NCBI RefSeq assembly: GCF_000403785.1
Contig: NZ_APHJ01000025.1
Location: 91,337-155,336 of the forward strand
Source of the DNA: Gillisia sp. CAL575
Lineage (GTDB): Bacteria > Bacteroidota > Bacteroidia > Flavobacteriales > Flavobacteriaceae
Reading direction: 5' to 3'
DNA length: 64,000 nucleotides
Shown here: in pieces, positions 18,989 to 29,019 of the stretch
Position numbering within the stretch: the stretch's first letter is position 1
Layout: each line of letters begins with the position of its first letter
Notes under the pieces: model-generated
Databases searched by the model: none
Seen by the model: only the letters and a program-made list of their open reading frames with translations
What the model was told of the DNA's origin: nothing
Made by a program: the position numbers and the translations under genes

Positions 18989-19867
18989 ATGCGAAAACTT
19001 AAGGAATTAGTAATTGAAAGGGGCCTATTATTAAGTGCTCTTATTACTATTGCCGTGACAGTTGGAATTGTTTTAGTGCTTTCTATTGAGGCCATAAATT
19101 TTTTCAGTGAAGTTTCGATAATAGACTTTATAACAGATCCAGAATGGACTCCGTTATTTTCTGATAAACATTTTGGGATCCTGCCTTTACTGTCTGGTAC
19201 CCTTTTAACTTCGTTTATCGCAATTGCATTTGCAGTACCTGTAGGACTATCCATTAGTATCTATCTTAGTGAATATGCACCAAAAAGTTTTAGAAGAACT
19301 ATAAAGCCTCTTTTAGAACTACTTGCTGCAGTACCTACTGTAGTTTATGGATTCTTTGCTTTAATGGTAGTAACTCCGTTCTTACAGTCTTTTATACCTG
19401 GAATGTCCAGTTTTAACTCTTTATCTGCTGGTTTGGTTATGGGGATCATGATTATTCCTTATATCTCTTCCTTGAGTGAAGATGCGCTTCATGCGGTTCC
19501 AAACTCTTTAAGGGAGGCCGCCTATGGAATGGGATCTACAAGATTGCAAAATTCATTTAAAGTGATGGTTCCAGCAGCCTCGTCTGGAATAATAGTTTCT
19601 ATAATTTTGGCAATATCGAGAGCCATTGGGGAAACTATGATCGTTGCTATTGCAGCAGGACAACAACCAAGATTAACTTTTGACCCAACAGTACCCGTAG
19701 AAACAATTACAGCATATATCGTTCAGGTGAGTTTAGGGGATGTGCAACATGATTCATTGGAGTACAAAACTATTTTTGCAGCTGGGATCACCTTGTTCGT
19801 ATTTACCTTCTTGCTAAATACGATTAGTTATAGAATCAGAAAAAAATTCCAGGAGAAATATGAATAA
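18989..19867 (+). CDS. pstC: Phosphate ABC transporter permease PstC
   Basis: Inner-membrane permease subunit of 292 residues with about six membrane segments. The domain starts with LSGTLLTSFIAIAFAVP and includes the EAA-type loop LREAAYGMGSTRLQ that contacts PstB, followed by ISRAIGETMIVAIAAG. It forms the channel with PstA, whose gene overlaps its 3' end by 8 bp. A short N-terminal helix precedes the permease domain, as is usual. Confidence 0.95.
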   Translation: MRKLKELVIERGLLLSALITIAVTVGIVLVLSIEAINFFSEVSIIDFITDPEWTPLFSDKHFGILPLLSGTLLTSFIAIAFAVPVGLSISIYLSEYAPKSFRRTIKPLLELLAAVPTVVYGFFALMVVTPFLQSFIPGMSSFNSLSAGLVMGIMIIPYISSLSEDALHAVPNSLREAAYGMGSTRLQNSFKVMVPAASSGIIVSIILAISRAIGETMIVAIAAGQQPRLTFDPTVPVETITAYIVQVSLGDVQHDSLEYKTIFAAGITLFVFTFLLNTISYRIRKKFQEKYE

Positions 19868-20714
19868 TATTAGAAAGAACAGACTGAAGGATCAGGCTTT
19901 CAAAATATGGGGAATTTTCTGTACGTTGTTAGGTCTTGTTTTGCTTGCAGTCTTTATTGGAAATATTCTCGTAGATGGAATTATGAGAATAGATTGGGAA
20001 TTTGTGATGAATCTTCCATCTAGAAAGCCCGAAAAAGCTGGTATTTATACTGCCTTAATGGGAAGTATTTGGGTGCTATTACTTACTACCTTAATCGCAT
20101 TACCAGTTGGTATCGCAGCGGCTATATATTTAGAAGAGTATTCTAAAAAGAATAGATTATCTACTATCTTAGAAGTTAATATTTCTAACCTTGCTGGAGT
20201 ACCATCTATTATTTATGGATTGTTAGGATTGGAAGTGTTTGTAAGGATCTTAGAAATGGGAGCAAGCGTATTGGCTGGGAGTTTTACTTTAGCATTGCTA
20301 ATTTTGCCTATAGTCATCGTTTCTACTCGAGAAGCATTAAAAGCAGTGCCTAAATCTATTAGGGATGCTTCTTTTGCAATGGGAGCTTCAAAATGGCAAA
20401 CTGTGTATCATCAATTATTACCGGCTTCTTTTGGAGGAATTTTAACAGGGATTATTTTAGCTTTATCTAGAGCGGTAGGAGAAACTGCACCATTAATTGT
20501 AATTGGAGCATTAGCATATGTACCATTTGCGCCTTCCTCACCAATGGATGAGTTCTCGGTATTACCAATTCAAATATTTAACTGGATCACGCGTCCGCAG
20601 CACGGATTTGTGGAGAATGCGGCCGCAGCTATAATTATTTTATTGTTGATTACTTTTGTAATGAACGGGATTGCAGTTTATTTCAGAAATAAATGGCAGA
20701 AAAAATTTAAATAA
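19860..20714 (+). CDS. pstA: Phosphate ABC transporter permease PstA
   Basis: Second permease subunit, 284 residues, about six membrane segments. It has LMGSIWVLLLTTLIALPVG at the domain start, SNLAGVPSIIYGLLGLEVF, an EAA loop (IRDASFAMGASKWQTVYH) and LSRAVGETAPLIVIGAL. It overlaps pstC by 8 bp and is followed 15 bp later by pstB. Confidence 0.96.
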   Translation: MNNIRKNRLKDQAFKIWGIFCTLLGLVLLAVFIGNILVDGIMRIDWEFVMNLPSRKPEKAGIYTALMGSIWVLLLTTLIALPVGIAAAIYLEEYSKKNRLSTILEVNISNLAGVPSIIYGLLGLEVFVRILEMGASVLAGSFTLALLILPIVIVSTREALKAVPKSIRDASFAMGASKWQTVYHQLLPASFGGILTGIILALSRAVGETAPLIVIGALAYVPFAPSSPMDEFSVLPIQIFNWITRPQHGFVENAAAAIIILLLITFVMNGIAVYFRNKWQKKFK

Positions 20715-20729
20715 CAGAAGTGTTATACT

Positions 20730-21530
20730 ATGAGTAAAGATAAAAAGGAAAGCGTGATAGAAAGTAGCATTAAACGTAAGTATAAGTTACAAGCGAATGA
20801 TGTAAAAGTGTGGTACGATGATTTCATGGCTATCAAAGGGATTAGCATGGATATTAAGCCCAACAAGGTGACTGCTTTTATTGGACCTTCGGGTTGTGGG
20901 AAGTCTACATTTTTAAGATTATTCAATAGAATGAACGATTATGTAGATGGTTTTAAGATGGAAGGTGAGATCAATATAGATGGTAGTAATATCAATGATA
21001 AGGATATAAACGTGGAATTGCTTAGAAAGCAAGTGGGGATGGTATTTCAAAAACCAAATCCATTTCCTAAATCTATTTTTGAAAATGTAGCCTACGGATT
21101 AAAGATCCAAGGACTAAAGGATAAAGCATTTTTGGAGGAACGTGTGGAAAGCTCTTTGAAACAAGTGGCACTTTGGGATGAGGTAAAGGACGATCTTAAT
21201 AAATCGGCATTAGCGCTTTCTGGTGGGCAACAACAACGTTTATGTATTGCTAGAACCTTGGCAGTAGAACCATCTATTATACTAATGGATGAGCCAACTT
21301 CAGCTTTAGACCCTATTTCCACGGCTAAAATTGAAGAACTTATTTATAAATTAAAAGACAAGTATACTATTGTGATTGTTACGCATAACATGCAACAAGC
21401 AAGTAGAATTAGTGATAATACGGCATTTTTCTATCTAGGAGAACTAATAGAATACGATAAGACCAACAAAATCTTCACTAATCCTGAAAAAGAACAAACC
21501 GAAAATTACATTACAGGTCGTTTCGGATAA
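20730..21530 (+). CDS. pstB: Phosphate ABC transporter ATPase PstB
   Basis: ATP-binding subunit of 266 residues, slightly longer at the N-terminus than the usual 250-260. It has Walker [11 protein letters not shown]-loop [11 protein letters not shown], signature [10 protein letters not shown], Walker [15 protein letters not shown] and the switch His in VTHNMQQA. It powers phosphate import with PstC/PstA and takes part with PhoU in signalling to the Pho sensor kinase. Confidence 0.97.
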   Translation: MSKDKKESVIESSIKRKYKLQANDVKVWYDDFMAIKGISMDIKPNKVTAFIGPSGCGKSTFLRLFNRMNDYVDGFKMEGEINIDGSNINDKDINVELLRKQVGMVFQKPNPFPKSIFENVAYGLKIQGLKDKAFLEERVESSLKQVALWDEVKDDLNKSALALSGGQQQRLCIARTLAVEPSIILMDEPTSALDPISTAKIEELIYKLKDKYTIVIVTHNMQQASRISDNTAFFYLGELIEYDKTNKIFTNPEKEQTENYITGRFG

Positions 21531-21541
21531 ACTTAAACATT

Positions 21542-22225
21542 ATGATGAATTTAGAAGATCACAGGGAAATTTTGAATCAGTCAGGTTTGGAAATGTTCCA
21601 ACTGGTTAGAAAACAATTTATAAAATCTAAAGAGGCATTTCTTAATCACGATAATGATCTTGCAGAAGAAGTTTTGCATACAGAAAACCGAGTAAATGGA
21701 ATGGATCTTAAGTTAGATAGAGAATGTGAGCGTTTTATAGCTTTGCATAATCCTGTAGCTGGCGATTTACGTTTTGTTTTGGCCTTAAGAAAGATCAATT
21801 TCGATTTGGAGCGTATAGGAGATCATGCTTATGGGATTTCTAGTTACATCGTAGAGGTAGATACTCCTGTGGATAAAGAAGTATTGGCAAAATTAGACTT
21901 TGAGGAAATGTATAAGGCAGCTTTGTCTATGCTAGATGATATTAGAGATGCTTATACAACAGGAAATGCTAAAAAGGCTAGAAAGGTATTTAAAAAAGAT
22001 AAGATCCTTAATAAGATTAATTTAAACTCTTTTGGTGTTATTTCTGAGGAAGTACGAAAAGATCCTAATATGATCGAGCAGTATTTATTGCTGTTTTCTG
22101 TAATAAAGAAAATTGAGAGGGTAGGGGATTTAATCACCAATATTGGGGAAGAGATTATATTTTACCTTGAAGCAGAAGTATTAAAGCACAGAAAGAAAAA
22201 AGGTCCATCTAAGCCAAATAAATAA
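21542..22225 (+). CDS. phoU: Phosphate signalling protein PhoU
   Basis: Cytoplasmic protein of 227 residues made of two PhoU three-helix bundles. VNGMDLKLDRECERFIALHNPVAGDLRFV is a typical first-repeat stretch (read as the LDRECERFIA and PVAGDLRFV motifs), and DFEEMYKAALSMLDD and IERVGDLITNIGEE mark the second. PhoU represses the Pho regulon when phosphate is plentiful by interacting with PstB and the sensor kinase. It is the last gene of the pst operon, 11 bp after pstB. ATG codons at 21542 and 21545 are both possible. Confidence 0.94.
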   Translation: MMNLEDHREILNQSGLEMFQLVRKQFIKSKEAFLNHDNDLAEEVLHTENRVNGMDLKLDRECERFIALHNPVAGDLRFVLALRKINFDLERIGDHAYGISSYIVEVDTPVDKEVLAKLDFEEMYKAALSMLDDIRDAYTTGNAKKARKVFKKDKILNKINLNSFGVISEEVRKDPNMIEQYLLLFSVIKKIERVGDLITNIGEEIIFYLEAEVLKHRKKKGPSKPNK

Positions 22226-22266
22226 GAGTGTACCAATCCTTTAGGGGTTCAGCAGGCACTTGATAA

Positions 22267-22341
22267 TTTCGTCATGCTGAACTTCTTTCAGAGTCTTCTC
22301 CCGATTTATTGGGATGCTGAAACAAGTTCAGCATGACGAAA
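22267..22341. repeat. Dispersed palindromic (REP-like) element, copy 1
   Basis: A 75-bp near-perfect hairpin. TTTCGTCATGCTGAACTT pairs over 18 of 18 bases with its complement at the other end. The pairing continues after one mismatch through TTTCAG/CTGAAA, and an inner TCCC/GGGA pair follows. It lies between phoU and the convergent gene. A related, less perfect copy is at 26312-26384. It could act as a bidirectional terminator or be a mobile short repeat. Confidence 0.85.
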
Positions 22342-22402
22342 ACTTTTAATGCAACTAGTTAAATGTAATATCTAACAAAGCTAAGTACAATTAGATAAAA
22401 GT

Positions 22403-23434
22403 TTATAAATATTGAGAATGCAGCCTTAAGTAATACTTAATGGCTGCATTTTTATTTTTAAGCAATTGCATATCGCATATCAACTGCTTTCTGGAATATT
22501 TTTCAGGTTGAAAAAGTGAAGTTTCCGAAGTTTGTAATTTTTTAAACTGATCTAGACATACATATACACGAGAAAGTCCAAAAATTATGATCCTTGTAAA
22601 TTCTTGAAGCTGTTTTTCTGGATAATTACATTTAGATAATAAGCTTATAGTTTTCTGCAACTCTGTAGAGAATGAATTGCGTAATTGGTGAATGGAATTT
22701 GTGTTGGTAGCAAGTGTTTCTATCTTTTGTTGTACATCCTCCCAAATATCAAAAATATCGTTCCCCATTTGCATCAGGCCGCCTAAGTGATAGATCATTT
22801 TTTTTTCCTCTATCTCTAATCTGTTATTCAAACACAATCTATAGAACAAAAAGGAATGTCCTCCTTTGAGAAAAGTGAGTTCTTTGATCTTTTTTTCTGA
22901 AAGATCTTTGTTAAGTTGAAGCTCACTTTCTGCTTGTGTATTAAAAACTGCCTTAGCTTGTTGTTTTAGGGCTTGCGGGTTTTCTGAAGATCGCAGGCCT
23001 TTTATATAGCAATGCTTTAATAGGGCTTCGTAGCTGTTTTTAGGTTCTAATTTTTCAGGATCAATTATAAAATCTTTCAGATGCATCACTTCTTTGTCCT
23101 GTTCATCAAAGAGATCATCGAGTAAGCCTGATATTCCACCTAAGTAAGTGATAGTTTTTCGTTCTGCTAAATCCAAAGGAGAGCCTCTTAAAATACCAAA
23201 TGCATAACCCAAAATTGCTGGTACTCCTAAAGCGTAATACTTAGTGAACTTATTAAAATCATCTTTTTTAAGGCTGCCGTCATTAGTGTTTTGGAAAGAT
23301 TGAAGCTCTGGAAGTACATTTTTATTTAGATGCTTTTTTTGCTCCCTAACATTTTGGAACAAAAAAAATGCAACTGAAGGAAGTTTCAAAATCCCGACAG
23401 TTGCATTTATAAATGAATTTCGATTATTTTTCAT
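22403..23434 (-). CDS. Class I isoprenoid/terpenoid synthase-like protein
   Basis: A 343-residue, mostly helical protein. Two acidic motifs sit in helices as in class I prenyl/terpene synthases: LLDDLFDEQD (about residue 106, DDxxD-like) and GNDIFDIWEDV (about 233, NSE/DTE-like). The latter is followed by a KIE segment. The spacing of about 125 residues fits a metal-binding pocket for a prenyl diphosphate. It would act in lipid or isoprenoid metabolism, but the substrate and product are unknown. Its start overlaps the end of the M16 peptidase gene by 11 bp, so the two are translationally coupled. The assignment rests on motifs and fold pattern. Confidence 0.65.
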   Translation of the reverse strand: MKNNRNSFINATVGILKLPSVAFFLFQNVREQKKHLNKNVLPELQSFQNTNDGSLKKDDFNKFTKYYALGVPAILGYAFGILRGSPLDLAERKTITYLGGISGLLDDLFDEQDKEVMHLKDFIIDPEKLEPKNSYEALLKHCYIKGLRSSENPQALKQQAKAVFNTQAESELQLNKDLSEKKIKELTFLKGGHSFLFYRLCLNNRLEIEEKKMIYHLGGLMQMGNDIFDIWEDVQQKIETLATNTNSIHQLRNSFSTELQKTISLLSKCNYPEKQLQEFTRIIIFGLSRVYVCLDQFKKLQTSETSLFQPEKYSRKQLICDMQLLKNKNAAIKYYLRLHSQYL

Positions 23435-26240
23435 TCAAAAGAATTGGCTCCCCGAATTCGAGTTGCTTTAATTTTTCTAATTGTGTTTCAGCATCACCAA
23501 CAATTAGATAATACATTTTAAAAGGGTTTACATATTCCCCAGCTAATGCTTGTAAGTCTATCAAACTCATTCCTTTTACAATAACTTCTTGTTGCTTAAT
23601 AAAATCATCCTTATAATTAAAGTTTGCAATATCACTAAGCATATTCAATTTTGCTCCTAAAGTTTCAAACTTTCTCGCATTGCTTTTAATCATAAAACTC
23701 TGGGTTACATCAAGGTCTTCTGGTTGCAGGCTTTCAGAATAATTTATTAGCAGCTGTTTTATCAATGCTACCGCTTCAAAAGTAATATTAGAACGAACAC
23801 CACTAGAGATCTCGAAAGGTCCAACTAAATTACTACCATTAAATCTAGATCTTATTCCATAAGTATAGCCCTTACCTTCTCTTAGTTCCTGAGTAAGCTG
23901 AGATGCAAATCCTCCGCCACCAAGTCTATAATTCATAACTTCTGCTTTATAGAAATCCTCATCTGTAGCTTTTAAAGCTGGAGCTCCAATTTTAATAATA
24001 GACTGCTTTGCTCCGGGAACATCATAAAAATAAACCTGAGAATTTTCTGGAGCAACAGGAGTAGGGAAGCTTGGAATTTTTACCGACACCGGTTTCCAAT
24101 TTGCTGAAATCGCTTTTAAGGATTTATTAGCCATTTTTTGATCCAGATCTCCCACAGCCAAGAACTTAGCTCTCATTGGAGAAAGATTGTTTTTGTAATA
24201 GGTTTTAAGATCTGTTAGGGCAATCGCCTCCACAGATTTTGAAGTTCCTAAAATATTCCTGGAAAGAATATGATCTTTACCATAGATCAGTTTTTTAAAT
24301 TCAATTTCAGCTATACTGTTAGGATTCGCTTGTTGTTGCTGTAACTGACTAATAACTTGCTGTTTTGCTAATTTAAATTCGGTTTCATCCCATCTTGGTT
24401 CTAATAGAATTTCTTCCATTAGTTTCATGGTTTCCCCAAAATTGCGAGTCAAACTACTTCCAGAAAGGATGATCTTTTCATCCTCTGCATTTATATAGAT
24501 CTTAGAGCCTAGTAATTCTATTGCTTCTTCCAGCTCTTGAGGAGTTTTCTTTGCGGTTCCTTTAGTTAGTAGCGTAGCTAATAAATTAGAAACCCCAGTT
24601 TTATTTGGTTTTTCCAGCAACAATCCGCCTTCCATTTCTAAACTGAATTGAATAATTGGAACTTCTTGAGAAGTTATTCCCGAAACACTTAAGCCAGAAG
24701 GTAAATTGAATTTCCATATTTCTGGAACTACGATTTCTGGATTTCCCCAGTAAGGAGGTTCGGAACTTCTATCAAAACTACTTGGGGTTTTTTCGTAGGA
24801 AACATTGGTAGTAGAATCAAATTCTTCCTCAGCTCCTTCAACTATTTTTTCTTCTGCTACGCTTGCTAGAACTGCATTTTCTAAAGCCAGTTCTTTCTGA
24901 GCTTTCGGCACAAAACTAGTAGCAACATATGGTTTATCCTTAATGTATGTATTATACACTCGCATAACATCTTCCGCGGAAACATTTAAAATTTTATCTA
25001 CATTTTTATTGATCTCGTTGGGATCATTTGCGAAGATCTGATATTGTGCTAATTGAAAACCTTTCCCTAAAACGCTAGAAATACCATTATAAAAATCGGT
25101 TTCTTGTCCGGCTTTAATTCTTTTTAGATCTTTTTCTGAAATTCCCTTCTTTTCAAAGTCTTCAAAGGTTTCATTTATGGCTTTCTGAACTTCATCCAGA
25201 TCTTTACCATCATAAGCTCTTACCTGAAGCATTAATTGCCCTGCAAGTTCAGAGGTGTAATCAAACATACTAACCCTGTCTGTAAGCTCTTTTTCTAACA
25301 CCAACTTTTTATAAAGAGGCGCATTTTTACCATCTGCAAGATATTTGGTTAAGATCTCTAAAGCATAGGAATCTTCATGATACGAATATTGAGAAGGCCA
25401 CGTAAGGGTTAGTTCGGGAAGATTTGCAAAATTATCTTCGTAGTAAAGACTTTTGCTCTCTTTTAAATTAGCAGGTCTTTTATCTTGTCTTGCGATATCT
25501 TTTCCTGCCGGAATCTCATCAAAATATTTATGGACCCATTCTTTTGCTTGTTCCTTATCAAAATTCCCTGCAATAGTTAAGGTAACATTGTTGGGAACAT
25601 ACCATTTATTATAAAAGTCTTTGACATCTTGTAAGGTTGCATTTTGCAAATCTTCTAAAGAACCTATTACTTGCCAGTGGTAAGGATGATTTTTAGGATA
25701 AAGATTTTGATCTATTACGGCAAAAGTATGGCCGTAAGGATTATTATCTACCCCTTGTCTTTTTTCATTCTTCACCACTTGCTTTTCCTTAGCTAATACT
25801 GGTTCTGTCACAGTATTAATAAAGTAACCTAATTTATCTGCTTCTGCCCAGATCATTTTTTCAAGAGCATCGCTAGGCACTGTTTGGAAATAGTTAGTTC
25901 TATCTCTGCTTGTAGATCCATTAGCTCCAGAGCCACCAATTCGCGCACTCATTTTATCTAAACCACCCTTTCCTAAATTTTCAGATTCTAAAAATAATAG
26001 GTGTTCAAAAAGGTGTGCAAAGCCCGTTCTTCCTTCTATTTCTCTAGCAGACCCAACATGACTGGTAAGTGCAACTGCCACCACAGGATCTGAAGTGTCT
26101 TGGTGCAGGATCACGCGTAAGCCATTTTGTAAAGTAAAGGTTTCAAAATTTACATTGATTCCGCTTCCTTTTTCTTGAGCTAGTATTGAAAATGGTATCG
26201 CTAAGAAAAGGAGTAATAGTGCTGAAAAAGTATTCTTCAT
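23424..26240 (-). CDS. M16 family zinc metallopeptidase (pitrilysin-like, full-length)
   Basis: A 938-residue two-half M16 peptidase with a signal peptide (about 1-21, ending FSILAQ), so it is periplasmic or envelope-bound. The inverted zinc motif His76-Leu-Phe-Glu79-His80 is in the N-terminal half, with the third zinc-ligand region in EKQVVKNEKRQGVDNNPYG. The C-terminal half has RLGGGGFASQLTQELREGKGYTYGI-type sequence (RLGGGGFASQL and REGKGYTYGI), which binds substrate in the family. It degrades peptides in the envelope. It is the first gene of a two-gene operon with the terpenoid-synthase-like gene. Confidence 0.94.
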   Translation of the reverse strand: MKNTFSALLLLFLAIPFSILAQEKGSGINVNFETFTLQNGLRVILHQDTSDPVVAVALTSHVGSAREIEGRTGFAHLFEHLLFLESENLGKGGLDKMSARIGGSGANGSTSRDRTNYFQTVPSDALEKMIWAEADKLGYFINTVTEPVLAKEKQVVKNEKRQGVDNNPYGHTFAVIDQNLYPKNHPYHWQVIGSLEDLQNATLQDVKDFYNKWYVPNNVTLTIAGNFDKEQAKEWVHKYFDEIPAGKDIARQDKRPANLKESKSLYYEDNFANLPELTLTWPSQYSYHEDSYALEILTKYLADGKNAPLYKKLVLEKELTDRVSMFDYTSELAGQLMLQVRAYDGKDLDEVQKAINETFEDFEKKGISEKDLKRIKAGQETDFYNGISSVLGKGFQLAQYQIFANDPNEINKNVDKILNVSAEDVMRVYNTYIKDKPYVATSFVPKAQKELALENAVLASVAEEKIVEGAEEEFDSTTNVSYEKTPSSFDRSSEPPYWGNPEIVVPEIWKFNLPSGLSVSGITSQEVPIIQFSLEMEGGLLLEKPNKTGVSNLLATLLTKGTAKKTPQELEEAIELLGSKIYINAEDEKIILSGSSLTRNFGETMKLMEEILLEPRWDETEFKLAKQQVISQLQQQQANPNSIAEIEFKKLIYGKDHILSRNILGTSKSVEAIALTDLKTYYKNNLSPMRAKFLAVGDLDQKMANKSLKAISANWKPVSVKIPSFPTPVAPENSQVYFYDVPGAKQSIIKIGAPALKATDEDFYKAEVMNYRLGGGGFASQLTQELREGKGYTYGIRSRFNGSNLVGPFEISSGVRSNITFEAVALIKQLLINYSESLQPEDLDVTQSFMIKSNARKFETLGAKLNMLSDIANFNYKDDFIKQQEVIVKGMSLIDLQALAGEYVNPFKMYYLIVGDAETQLEKLKQLEFGEPILLNEK

Positions 26241-26311
26241 ATTTTTATTTTAAGTTTTTTCTAAATTTTTCTATGTTCCTGATTTTTGCGAATAATTACT
26301 TCAGACTAGTA

Positions 26312-26384
26312 TTCGACATGCTGGACTTGATTCAGCATCCCAGTTATCCTGAAGAAGACCCTGAAACTAGTTCAGGGTGACGAA
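26312..26384. repeat. Dispersed palindromic (REP-like) element, copy 2 (degenerate)
   Basis: It starts TTCGACATGCTGGACTT and ends AGTTCAGGGTGACGAA, matching the ends of the element at 22267-22341, and has an internal TTCAGCATCCC block as in related repeats. It lies between the M16 peptidase promoter region and the end of the M14 peptidase gene. Confidence 0.7.
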
Positions 26385-26402
26385 AAATCTGAATGTCACT
26401 TG

Positions 26403-28904
26403 TTAAATCTTCAATCTGAAATTTTCGTTATTCACAAAAAACACTGCATTGGCAAAAAACAATTTTCCATTCTCCCAAAATGCTCTAAATAAAGGATTAT
26501 CTACCATATAAATAATGCTTCCGTTACCTATTCGTTCTTCCCCGAAAATCATGGAATTCTTCATATTTTTCGTGGCTTCGCTACCTGCAAAACCAGAAAC
26601 CACTTCAGGAGAATCTTTTAAATAGGCAATATTATAACCTTTAGATAAATAGCTGTAGCTATCACTGCTTAATTTTAAACTGAAATAAGAATCTCCATAA
26701 CCAAATGCCATAGGATGGGTCTTATCTAGAATTGTTTGCACAATACTCCCGGTAATAAGATCTTTAATGCCTTCTCGTTCCCGACTGGCATAAGAAATTA
26801 GATTTGCGGTTGCAGTTGTATCTTTTTTAGTTTCAGGTTTATTCTCTTTTAAGTTGAAGCCATCCTTATCTGCAAAACTGCCAACTGCATTTCCAATTGC
26901 GATTACTTTTCCACCACCTTGAATCCAGGATTTAAGTTTTGCTAAAGTTTCTTTATTGAATAGGCTATTATATCTTCCAGATGGAATTACTAACACATCA
27001 ATTAGAGAAAAATCTATATCCTTAAAATAGTCGGTATCAATGGGGGTGATAGGGAAGTGTAGATCTTTTTCAAAAAAGTGCCAAATTTCACCAAAATTTA
27101 ATGAGGAAACTCCCTCTCCTCGAAGCACGCCGACTCTTGGGTGGTTAATGATTTTTATTTCTGAAGAGCCAAAGTCTGGTCCGCTTTTAGAAAAACCGGA
27201 ACTCGCAGATGTAAGTTCTCGCCCATGTTCGTTGGCAATAGTAATTATTTTAGAATTGAAATCTTTGTAAGTTCTATTGTCGCTCTTAGTAATTATAAGA
27301 CTTCCTGGATTGAATTTTTTACCTTCATTTTCAAACTCCAGTGTGCTGAATCTTACCTTAATTCCTTCTTTTAATAAAGCTGCTAGAAAACGAGCATCTT
27401 CCATACTGTCCCATTTAGAAATATAACCGCTTGCATTAGAAGTGGTATTATTAACAGCAGTTTTTGGAGCCGTATTGTTAAGATTTAATAGTTTATTACT
27501 TGCTACTGCCTCAAGTCCATAAGCATAAGGCAAGCTCCAAGCTGTAATATCGTAAGTTAAGGAGTCACTTAACTTGGTGTTAGGCTCGAATAATACTTTT
27601 ACCATTTTCCCTTTTGCCTGATTGGTATTAATAACCAATGTGTTTTCATTGGTATTAAAATCTGATTGCTTATTCTGAGAGTAATTAAAACCCTTTATTT
27701 TTCCTGAATTGGTTGCGCCATATTTTATTTCATGAAGATCCAAAAGTGCTTTTAATGCAGCAATTTTATCTGCGCTACCATTCAACGCATAACTTTTATA
27801 GGATAACTGATCGTTCTGAAAGAACTTATTGAATTCAGAATTTAATTTTTCAACATTTTGAGAGGCGATCTCCACGGTAGATAATCCCGTAGTAAAATGA
27901 TGCGCTACCCGATCTACTAGAGTTAATTCATAACCCTCTGTAGTTTGGATCCCAAGACCTGCTTCTCCATTTCCTGCTTGTTCGTAGGTCATTCCGATCG
28001 AGCCCATATAAGTTGGGTAGGTATCTCCATAACTTGGATATAAAAGATCAAAACGTTCTTTGGTAAAATAAAGCCAGCCATTTTCATCGAAATATTTCGC
28101 ATGATTTTGCCCTATTTCGGTTTGAAAACCACGTTGAAATGGTGTGATTATTTCATGAAATGGCTCTGCTGCAGGAGCAAAATAATAAGGATCGTTAATG
28201 CCTTGTTCATGAAAATCTACATGAATTTGAGGCATCCAGGTGTTATATATTTTTAATCTGGCTTTGGTCTCTACTTGTGTAGCCCAAGCCCAATCTCTGT
28301 TCAGGTCGAAAAGATAATGGTTTGGTCTTCCTCCCGGCCATGGTTCGTTATGCTCTGCCGCCAGAGGAGATGCATCATAAGGAGTAGCTTTTACTTGATT
28401 GTACCAATTGGCATAACGATCTCTTCCATCAGGATTAACACAGGGATCCATAATAATCACAGTATTCTTAAGCCATTCTTTTTTATTGGTTACCAGTTCA
28501 TAAACGGTTTGCATAGCAGCTTCAGTACTAGAGGCTTCATTTCCGTGGACATTATAGCTTAACCATACAATTGCTTTATCTGCTTGGTTTGGGGAGTTAG
28601 TTTTATTTCCTGCTGAGTTATCTAGATGGTTTTTTCTGATTTCTTCAATATTCTTTAAATTTTCTTCTGAAGAAATCACCGCATAGGTAAGTGGTCTATT
28701 TTCGTTAGTTTTCCCATAAGTAGAATATTCAACTAAATCGGAATTTTCTGCAACTTGCTTAAAATAATTCACCACATCTGCATGTCTGGTAAATTGAGTG
28801 CCAATTTCGTAGCCTAGAAACTGTTCAGGAGATTGTAGATTTTGAGAGAAGATTGAAGTTGTAATTAAACAAGTGAGGAGGAGAAAGAAGATCGATTTTT
28901 TCAT
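26403..28904 (-). CDS. M14 family zinc carboxypeptidase, secreted
   Basis: Exported metallocarboxypeptidase-like protein of 833 residues with a signal peptide (about 1-20, TTSIFSQ). The zinc ligands are His120 and Glu123 in NVHGNEASSTEA, and the third is in PQIHVDFHEQG. DPCVNPDGRDRY is the conserved substrate-binding Asn/Arg region. A C-terminal part of about 400 residues, including a DJ-1/PfpI-like segment (DVLVIPSGRYN), is shared by flavobacterial homologues. It probably trims peptides in the periplasm for nutrition. It is monocistronic. Confidence 0.9.
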   Translation of the reverse strand: MKKSIFFLLLTCLITTSIFSQNLQSPEQFLGYEIGTQFTRHADVVNYFKQVAENSDLVEYSTYGKTNENRPLTYAVISSEENLKNIEEIRKNHLDNSAGNKTNSPNQADKAIVWLSYNVHGNEASSTEAAMQTVYELVTNKKEWLKNTVIIMDPCVNPDGRDRYANWYNQVKATPYDASPLAAEHNEPWPGGRPNHYLFDLNRDWAWATQVETKARLKIYNTWMPQIHVDFHEQGINDPYYFAPAAEPFHEIITPFQRGFQTEIGQNHAKYFDENGWLYFTKERFDLLYPSYGDTYPTYMGSIGMTYEQAGNGEAGLGIQTTEGYELTLVDRVAHHFTTGLSTVEIASQNVEKLNSEFNKFFQNDQLSYKSYALNGSADKIAALKALLDLHEIKYGATNSGKIKGFNYSQNKQSDFNTNENTLVINTNQAKGKMVKVLFEPNTKLSDSLTYDITAWSLPYAYGLEAVASNKLLNLNNTAPKTAVNNTTSNASGYISKWDSMEDARFLAALLKEGIKVRFSTLEFENEGKKFNPGSLIITKSDNRTYKDFNSKIITIANEHGRELTSASSGFSKSGPDFGSSEIKIINHPRVGVLRGEGVSSLNFGEIWHFFEKDLHFPITPIDTDYFKDIDFSLIDVLVIPSGRYNSLFNKETLAKLKSWIQGGGKVIAIGNAVGSFADKDGFNLKENKPETKKDTTATANLISYASREREGIKDLITGSIVQTILDKTHPMAFGYGDSYFSLKLSSDSYSYLSKGYNIAYLKDSPEVVSGFAGSEATKNMKNSMIFGEERIGNGSIIYMVDNPLFRAFWENGKLFFANAVFFVNNENFRLKI

Positions 28905-29019
28905 TTATATAAGCGAATATTGAAATTTGAGTAGTAAAGATAGTATACAGCGCGGAATTAACTATAATTTAGGGTCTAAAATACTTATCTTCGATATCTT
29001 TACCGCTTAAAATTTATTT

